Assembly (NCBI RefSeq): GCF_001426645.1
Contig: NZ_LMEX01000001.1
Coordinates: 1,378,755-1,442,754, forward strand
Length of the DNA: 64,000 nt
DNA from: Rhodanobacter sp. Root480
GTDB taxonomy: Bacteria; Pseudomonadota; Gammaproteobacteria; Xanthomonadales; Rhodanobacteraceae
Direction of reading: 5' to 3'
The notes beneath the pieces were generated by a model. That model ran no database searches, was not told where the DNA came from, and saw only the letters and a list, made by a program, of their open reading frames with translations. Within the stretch, counting starts at the first letter, position 1; each line of letters opens with the position of its first letter. Positions 58,945 through 64,000 of this stretch are shown here, piece by piece. Position numbers and translations under genes: made by a program.

Positions 58945-58974
58945 AGCCCCGGAAAGCGCGAGTTTTCCGGGGCT
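58945..58974 (+). terminator. terminator of tRNA-Thr
   Basis: AGCCCCGGAAA/TTTCCGGGGCT, 11-bp stem, 8-nt loop, followed by TTCTTG, 19 nt after the tRNA. Confidence 0.85.
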
Positions 58975-59031
58975 TTCTTGTGTCGGCGAAGCTCCCCGCT
59001 GAGGTGAAGCCACCCACGCCAGGCTTCGCGC

Positions 59032-60609
59032 TCAGGGGCTCTGCGTGATCTCCATCAGCACGACATCATTGGTTCGCATCGGAACGGGCACGCTTGCCTT
59101 CCCATCGGCGCCGACCGTCACCTCGTGAATCCGGGGCTGGTCGGTGGTGGCCGCCTGCAATTGCTGCAACTGGCCTGGCGTCAGTGACGCCGGGGAACCC
59201 ATGCGCAGATAGGCGGTGTACGCGTCGTTGGCGTCGTAGCCCGTGCGGTAAACCGCGGCTTGGTAGGTGCCCGGCGGCAGATGCTTCAGGTCGAGCGTGA
59301 CGGCGCCATCCTGCCGGGAGGGAAACACCTTCGTGTAGAACGGGCGGTTGCTCTTGTCCTGCGTTGGTTGCACGAAATCCCAGACCAGCACCTTGAGCAC
59401 GCCGTCGTCCCACGTCACGTAACTCTGCGCGTCGGCGGTTTTCAGCTGGCTTGCGCCGAGCCGGTTCAAATACTTGTAGGCGAACCAGGCCGGCTTGCGG
59501 ATGCCCTGCGGATTCATCAGGCCGAAACCGCCCTGGAACGGCGCCGTGGGCGGGCCCGGCTCCTCGAACAGGTCGCTGAAGGTCCAATAGCTCATGCCCT
59601 GCGCCAAACCTTCCGACGCCTTGAGCTTGCCGAGGATGTACGCGGCGCTGACGTACGAATCATGCACGGGATCGCGCGGCGTATAGCTGCTGCTCCACTC
59701 GGTGAAGTACAGCGGCAGGCCGGGCATGGAGGATTGCTCGATCTGCTGGCGCACGCGGCGCACGTCGCCGACGATCGCATCCGGTGATGGCGAGAGTTTG
59801 GTGTCGCTCTCGCCATGCTCATCGAGGAAGCCGCCATCGACGCCATAGGTATGCGTGGTGATGAAATCGATCGGCACGCCGACCTGCGCGGCATGCTCGA
59901 TCAACTCGGGCACCCAGGCCGCGCCCGCCGTGGCCGGACCGCCCACTTTCAATTGCGGATCGACCTGCTTGATGTGGCGCACGGTGGCATCGAAAAGGTC
60001 GAAATAGGCTTTTTGATCGGCGCCCTCCCAGAAGCCGCTCAGGTTCGGCTCGTTCCAGACCTCGAAATACCAGCGCCGGATCTCCTGCTGGCCATAGCGC
60101 TGCTCCAGGTGACGCACGAACGCGGTCACCAGCGCGCTCCACTTCGAAAGCACCGGATGGGAGGTGTTGCCCTTCCAGTAGAAGAGGTGCTGATCCGAGG
60201 TCCGCATCGCCTCCGGCGTGAAGCCCAGCTCCACGAACGGACGGATGCCCATAGCGAGCAAGCGATCGTAAAGCGCATCGATGCCGGTCCAGTCGTAAAC
60301 CGGTTTGCCGTCGACCTCGCGATAGGTGCCGAGCACGTCGTGGAAGATGGCGTGGAAACGGATGTAGCGAAAGCCCAGTTCCTTCCTTGCGGTCTGCAGC
60401 TGCGCGAGGCTGTCGTCGCGCATCAGCGTGCCGGGGTAATCGGAGCCGATGGAGAAATTGAAGAAACGATCCAGCGGCGAGGTCTTCCCCTGCACATCGA
60501 TGTCGATATGTCGTACCCCCTGCGCGGCGTAGACGACGGGCACCAGGCAGACCAGGAGCATGACCAAGCTGCAGGCGGTAAGGGAACGGCGGAAAGTGGG
60601 CATCTTCAT
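59032..60609 (-). CDS. secreted glycoside hydrolase family 39 (beta-xylosidase-like)
   Basis: A 525-residue protein with a signal peptide (CLVPVVYAAQ). The TIM-barrel of GH39 shows GFRYIRFHAIFHDVLGTYRE, the acid/base Glu in WYFEVWNEPNLSGFWEG (~residue 200) and the nucleophile Glu in LPLYFTEWSSSYTPRD (~300). The C-terminal ~120 residues form a beta-domain as in xylosidases. It likely releases xylose or a related sugar from oligosaccharides in the periplasm; alpha-iduronidase-type specificity is not excluded. ATG 60609 (MKMPTFRRS) begins the signal peptide. Confidence 0.9.
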   Translation of the reverse strand: MKMPTFRRSLTACSLVMLLVCLVPVVYAAQGVRHIDIDVQGKTSPLDRFFNFSIGSDYPGTLMRDDSLAQLQTARKELGFRYIRFHAIFHDVLGTYREVDGKPVYDWTGIDALYDRLLAMGIRPFVELGFTPEAMRTSDQHLFYWKGNTSHPVLSKWSALVTAFVRHLEQRYGQQEIRRWYFEVWNEPNLSGFWEGADQKAYFDLFDATVRHIKQVDPQLKVGGPATAGAAWVPELIEHAAQVGVPIDFITTHTYGVDGGFLDEHGESDTKLSPSPDAIVGDVRRVRQQIEQSSMPGLPLYFTEWSSSYTPRDPVHDSYVSAAYILGKLKASEGLAQGMSYWTFSDLFEEPGPPTAPFQGGFGLMNPQGIRKPAWFAYKYLNRLGASQLKTADAQSYVTWDDGVLKVLVWDFVQPTQDKSNRPFYTKVFPSRQDGAVTLDLKHLPPGTYQAAVYRTGYDANDAYTAYLRMGSPASLTPGQLQQLQAATTDQPRIHEVTVGADGKASVPVPMRTNDVVLMEITQSP

Positions 60610-60731
60610 GGCGCCAGTAAAGCAAACCCGGGCCAGCGATTTCCGGCAGCGGCCTTTACGATTTTCACCAGTTGCCGCAAGCAGGGCACCAAGGGCTTTC
60701 ACCGCGGAACAAACCGTGGGTACCGCCCACG

Positions 60732-60762
60732 CAAAAGGGCCGCGATCACTCGCGGCCCTTTG
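60732..60762 (-). terminator. terminator of tRNA-Asn
   Basis: On the minus strand CAAAGGGCCGCG/CGCGGCCCTTTTG with a 6-nt loop, 10 nt downstream of the tRNA. Confidence 0.8.
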
Positions 60763-60771
60763 CTTGAATTT

Positions 60772-60848
60772 TGGCGCCCGAAGTTGGACTCGAACCAACG
60801 ACCCCCTGATTAACAGTCAAGTGCTCTAACCAGCTGAGCTATTCGGGC
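60772..60848 (-). tRNA. tRNA-Asn (anticodon GTT)
   Basis: 77 nt including CCA: acceptor GCCCGAA/TTCGGGC, D-arm GCTCAGCTGGTTAGAGC, anticodon arm TTGACTGTTAATCAG with GTT, T-arm GTTGGTTCGAGTCCAAC. Confidence 0.97.
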
Positions 60849-60916
60849 GGGAGCTGCGTAGTTTGTAGTTCGTGCGCTCAGCTGTCAACCCATCGGGAGC
60901 AAATTTCGCGCCCTTT

Positions 60917-62314
60917 TCAAGGCGTACGCACGCGGTAGCAAGGCACGTACGCCGCGCCGCCGGGCAGCTTCATGCGTTGCTGCTCCACGAAGGCCTGCAG
61001 CAGCTTGTCCAGGGCCTGCATGATGTCGCTGTCGCCGTCGATGTCGAACGGCCCGTGCTGCTCGATGGCGCGCACACCCTCCTCCTTCACGTTGCCGGCG
61101 ACGATGCCGGAAAACGCGCGGCGCAGGTCGGCGGCCAGTTCGTGGCGGGGCCGATCATGCCGGATCTGCAACGCCCGCATCGCGGCGTGGTCGGGCTGGA
61201 ACGGCAGCTGGAACGCATACGGCACCTGCAGTGCCCAGTTGAAGAAGAAGGCATCCTTGGTATCCAGCCGGTGGTGGCGAACCTTTTCCACGCCCTTGAC
61301 CATGGCCCGTGCCACCGTCGCCGGGTCGTCGACGATGATCTGGTAACGCTCGGCCACTTCATCGCCCAGGGTCAGGCGCAGGAATTGATCGATCTGCTCG
61401 AAGTACGCCGCCGATTGTTTCGGCCCGGTAAAGATCAGCGGGAACGGCGTATCGGCGTTGTCCGGATGCAGCAGGATGCCGAGCAGGTAGAGGATCTCCT
61501 CGGCGGTGCCGACGCCGCCGGGAAACACGATGATGCCGTGGCCGATGCGCACGAAGGCTTCGAGGCGTTTCTCGATGTCCGGCATGATCACCAGGTGGTT
61601 GACGATCGGGTTGGGCGATTCGGCGGCGATGATGCCCGGTTCGGTCAGCCCGATATAGCGGTTGTGCCGGTGACGCTGCTTGGCATGCGCAATGGTCGCG
61701 CCCTTCATCGGCCCCTTCATGGCGCCGGGGCCGCAACCCGTGCAGATATCCATGCCGCGCAGACCGAGCTGGTAACCGACCAGCTTGGTGTAGTCGTACT
61801 CCTCGCGCGAGATCGAATGCCCGCCCCAGCACACCACCAGGTTGGGGTCGGCATGCGGCTTGAGGATGCGCGCGTTGCGCAGGATCTCGAACACGTCCTC
61901 GGTGAGCCGGTCGGATTCATCGAGATCGTCGCCGGTGTGCTCCAGCTGGGTCGCCACGTAGACGATGTCGCGTACCACCGCCACCAGCAATTCGTTGATG
62001 CCGCGGATGATCTGGCCATCCACGAACGCCTGCGCCGGCGCGTGCGAAAGCTCGATCTTGATGCCGCGATCCTGCTGCAGCACCTGGATGTCGAAATCCG
62101 GATATCGCTCCAGGATGGCGCGCGGATCGTCGCTGATGCTGCCCGAGGTGAGCACGGCCAGCGCGCAACGGCGCAACAGTGCATGCAGCCCGGACCCGCT
62201 GGCGCCACGCAGGCGCACCACCTCGTTGCGGGACAGGATATCCAGGCCGCCCGCGGGCGAAATGCGCGCGCTGACGGTGGCGACTTTGCCGGAACCGGTG
62301 TTTACAACATTCAT
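60917..62314 (-). CDS. ppnN: nucleotide 5'-monophosphate nucleosidase PpnN (LOG family)
   Basis: A 465-residue protein close in length and sequence pattern to E. coli PpnN/YgdH. It has ISPAGGLDILSRNEV at the N-terminus, VVCWGGHSISREEYDYTKLV, ICTGCGPGAMKGPMKGA and the LOG-family active site GHGIIVFPGGVGTAEEILYL (PGGxGTxxE). RRAFSGIVAGNVKEEGVRAI and a C-terminal MKLPGGAAYVPCY follow. PpnN cleaves purine and pyrimidine monophosphates to base and ribose-5-phosphate and is stimulated by (p)ppGpp. It is monocistronic between tRNA-Asn and the TonB receptor gene. Confidence 0.94.
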   Translation of the reverse strand: MNVVNTGSGKVATVSARISPAGGLDILSRNEVVRLRGASGSGLHALLRRCALAVLTSGSISDDPRAILERYPDFDIQVLQQDRGIKIELSHAPAQAFVDGQIIRGINELLVAVVRDIVYVATQLEHTGDDLDESDRLTEDVFEILRNARILKPHADPNLVVCWGGHSISREEYDYTKLVGYQLGLRGMDICTGCGPGAMKGPMKGATIAHAKQRHRHNRYIGLTEPGIIAAESPNPIVNHLVIMPDIEKRLEAFVRIGHGIIVFPGGVGTAEEILYLLGILLHPDNADTPFPLIFTGPKQSAAYFEQIDQFLRLTLGDEVAERYQIIVDDPATVARAMVKGVEKVRHHRLDTKDAFFFNWALQVPYAFQLPFQPDHAAMRALQIRHDRPRHELAADLRRAFSGIVAGNVKEEGVRAIEQHGPFDIDGDSDIMQALDKLLQAFVEQQRMKLPGGAAYVPCYRVRTP

Positions 62315-62386
62315 GCACTACATCTCCATGCCGTCTCGATACGGCGGACTCGTTAGCTTCACGCGCGGGCGTCGACAGGGTCAAGC

Positions 62387-62418
62387 CAAAAAAAACCGGC
62401 GCCCTCGCGGACGCCGGT
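62387..62418 (-). terminator. terminator of the TonB receptor gene
   Basis: On the minus strand ACCGGCG-TCCGCGAGGG-CGCCGGT is followed by eight T, 26 nt past the receptor stop. Confidence 0.88.
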
Positions 62419-62443
62419 CTGTTCGATCAATCCACAGGTTCGC

Positions 62444-64000
62444 TTAGAACGTGTAGCGAAGGGTCAGCATGGCCGACCAGCGCGAAACCACGCGGGTCGG
62501 GTTCTGGCCCGATTCGTACACGCCAATCGGCGTTGCCTGGTAGTTGCCGTTCTTGTCGGTCGGCAGCTTGTAGACGTACTTGCCGTCCACCACGCCGTTG
62601 TAACCGGCGAGGTTGCGCGTCTGGTACTGAATGTAGGGCACGCTGCCCCAGTCCTTGTTGACCAGGTTCAGGAAGTTGTAGACATCCAGTCGCAACTCAC
62701 CCTTATGGCCCTTGAAGAAGCCCGGAAGCTCCTGCACGAAGCTCATGTCCAGCTCGTTCGACCAGGGCAGATGGCTGGCGTTGCGGCCGGCGACGTCGCC
62801 GCGGTGGGCATTGAGGTACTCGTTGTTTGTGATGTAGTCCTGGAACTGCTGCACGAGCTGGGCACTGGCGGGCTTGCCCTTGCTGTCCACGTAGGCACCC
62901 ACCAGCGCGTCGTTGACCTGCGGGATGTAGGCCAGGTCGTAATAGCTGATGCCGTCGCCATTCGCGTCGCCGCTGTAGACCCAGCTGTACGGCAGGCCGT
63001 CGTGGCCCAGGTACAACGCCGAGATCTGCGTGTTGTAGTCGCCGAAGAACTTGTGCTGCCAGGTCAGCGACAGCTTGAGGCTGCGCGGAATGTTGTAGGC
63101 GGAAATTTCGTTCTCGTTGCCGTTCGGATTGATGCGCGGCATGTACTGGTAGCTGGAGAACGCCTGCGAGCTGCCGCCCGAATTGACCTCGGTCGAATGG
63201 CTGAGGGTGAAGCTGGCATTGCCGAAGAAGTTCTCCGAGAACGGCTTGCGCAGCGACAGGGTGAAGCTGTCGGCCTTGCCCTTGTGGGTGTTGGTCAGCT
63301 GCGTGGAAGCGGTGGAGAACGCCGGGTTGGCACCGTTGTTCGGGCCCTTGGTCGCGCCAGGCGTGACCCAGTATTGCTCGCGACCGTCAGGCAGGTAGCC
63401 CGAGGGCGTGCCCAGGTTGATCGCCTTGTACAGGATCGCATTGCGCACCTGGATGTGCTGGTACTCGGCCGAAGCGATCATGCCCCACCACGGCAATTCG
63501 CGATCCAGCGCCAGCGCGGCCTTCCACACGGAGGGCAGGCGGAAGTCCTTGGAGATCGTATCCACCGGGCCGGCCACCGCGCAGCCGGGCGAGTCGTCGA
63601 TGATCTGGTTGTGCGCGTCCGGGCTGAAATCCGGCTTGGCGTCGCAATGCGAGCCGTAGCCGTACTTGTAGTCAACGAGGGTCAGGCCGTTGTTCTGGTA
63701 CGGGTTGGTCATCCATACCGTGGGCGGTGTGGTCTGGAACAGGCCCACGCCACCGCGCAACTGCATCATGCGGTCGCCTTCGAAGTTGTAGTTGAACGAC
63801 AGACGCGGTTCGACCACGCGATTGCTGGAACCGACCGCGTAGTTGTTCGGATAGCCGAACGCGGCAGCGGCATCGGCGTTGTACGGCGGCTTGTGGTCGG
63901 AGTACGGGATGTCGACGCGGACGCCGTACATCACCGACAGGTTGTCGGTGACCTGCCAGGTGTCCTGCAGGAACGGGGTGTACTGGCGATAGGTCCACTT
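62444..64000 (-). CDS. TonB-dependent outer-membrane receptor, C-terminal part
   Basis: The frame is open to the window edge, so only the last 518 residues are present. They are beta-barrel strands with periodic aromatics: QYTPFLQDTWQVTDNLSVMY, VEPRLSFNYNFEGDRMMQL, and the terminal SRWSAMLTLRYTF ending in Phe, the BamA recognition end. The pattern resembles the large OmpA-related/oar-like TonB receptors expanded in Xanthomonadales. The ligand cannot be inferred because the plug domain is missing. The barrel contains Cys pairs in the loop near CDAKPDFSPDAHNQ. Confidence 0.9.
   Translation of the reverse strand, partial: KWTYRQYTPFLQDTWQVTDNLSVMYGVRVDIPYSDHKPPYNADAAAAFGYPNNYAVGSSNRVVEPRLSFNYNFEGDRMMQLRGGVGLFQTTPPTVWMTNPYQNNGLTLVDYKYGYGSHCDAKPDFSPDAHNQIIDDSPGCAVAGPVDTISKDFRLPSVWKAALALDRELPWWGMIASAEYQHIQVRNAILYKAINLGTPSGYLPDGREQYWVTPGATKGPNNGANPAFSTASTQLTNTHKGKADSFTLSLRKPFSENFFGNASFTLSHSTEVNSGGSSQAFSSYQYMPRINPNGNENEISAYNIPRSLKLSLTWQHKFFGDYNTQISALYLGHDGLPYSWVYSGDANGDGISYYDLAYIPQVNDALVGAYVDSKGKPASAQLVQQFQDYITNNEYLNAHRGDVAGRNASHLPWSNELDMSFVQELPGFFKGHKGELRLDVYNFLNLVNKDWGSVPYIQYQTRNLAGYNGVVDGKYVYKLPTDKNGNYQATPIGVYESGQNPTRVVSRWSAMLTLRYTF

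Noticed and set aside
58851..60848. genomic island between tRNA-Thr and tRNA-Asn
   Set aside because: No integrase, no direct repeat of the tRNA 3' ends, and normal composition of the single GH39 gene between them.

Overview
The window reads as a chromosomal segment of a GC-rich gammaproteobacterium of the Xanthomonadales/Lysobacterales, most likely Rhodanobacteraceae (Rhodanobacter- or Dyella-like). This rests on the gene content (RecBCD operon, pilVWXY1E minor pilins, prpB/prpC/prpD, AhpCF with an OxyR-type site, a TonB receptor ending in Phe) and on several REP-like palindrome families. The genus is inferred from recognition, not from any search.

Layout. 1-4.6 kb: end of a GGDEF-EAL protein, a pseudouridine synthase, an OmpA-like porin and prpD. 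4.7-5.6 kb: a yybP-ykoY (Mn2+) riboswitch in front of a TerC-family exporter. 5.57-5.87 kb: a 294-bp cloverleaf-like inverted-repeat element. 5.9-10.3 kb: a five-gene minus-strand operon that looks like a divergent functional-amyloid (Fap-like) secretion system. It encodes a Gly-rich major subunit, two small secreted proteins with double-glycine cleavage motifs, a periplasmic C39 peptidase and a coiled-coil plus beta-barrel outer-membrane protein, behind a candidate sigma-54 promoter. This is the most interesting part of the window. 10.4-12.6 kb: prpC and prpB, so the methylcitrate genes are split by the amyloid operon and terC. 12.6-15.1 kb: ahpC and ahpF. 15.2-28.8 kb: housekeeping and single genes (mdh, small membrane protein, DUF937, cyclophilin, oxidoreductase, ABC exporter, MscS channel, esterase, serine hydrolase, DUF72). 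29.0-30.1 kb: a barnase-like RNase with its barstar, then an S4 protein. 30.3-36.5 kb: NAT, an AhpD-like protein, lipA, a PAS-PAS-GGDEF-EAL protein and a haem-oxygenase-fold protein. 37-39.6 kb: typA and a methyltransferase. 39.7-48.9 kb: recC-recB-recD with overlapping ends. 49.0-58.6 kb: type IV minor pilin operon pilV-W-X-Y1-E-DUF4124-fimT. 58.9-64 kb: tRNA-Thr(CGT), a GH39 glycosidase, tRNA-Asn(GTT), ppnN and the end of a TonB-dependent receptor.

How the parts fit. Two c-di-GMP enzymes, the minor pilins with their PilY1 adhesin and the amyloid-like operon all relate to surface attachment and biofilm. AhpCF, the Mn exporter with its riboswitch and the AhpD-like protein relate to redox and metal stress. 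Intergenic space is rich in paired palindromes: a GACTTCAGTC-type REP family, a second family built on CCCCCGC/GCGGGGG, and singletons. Most long ORFs antisense to these genes are GC-rich shadows and are not annotated.
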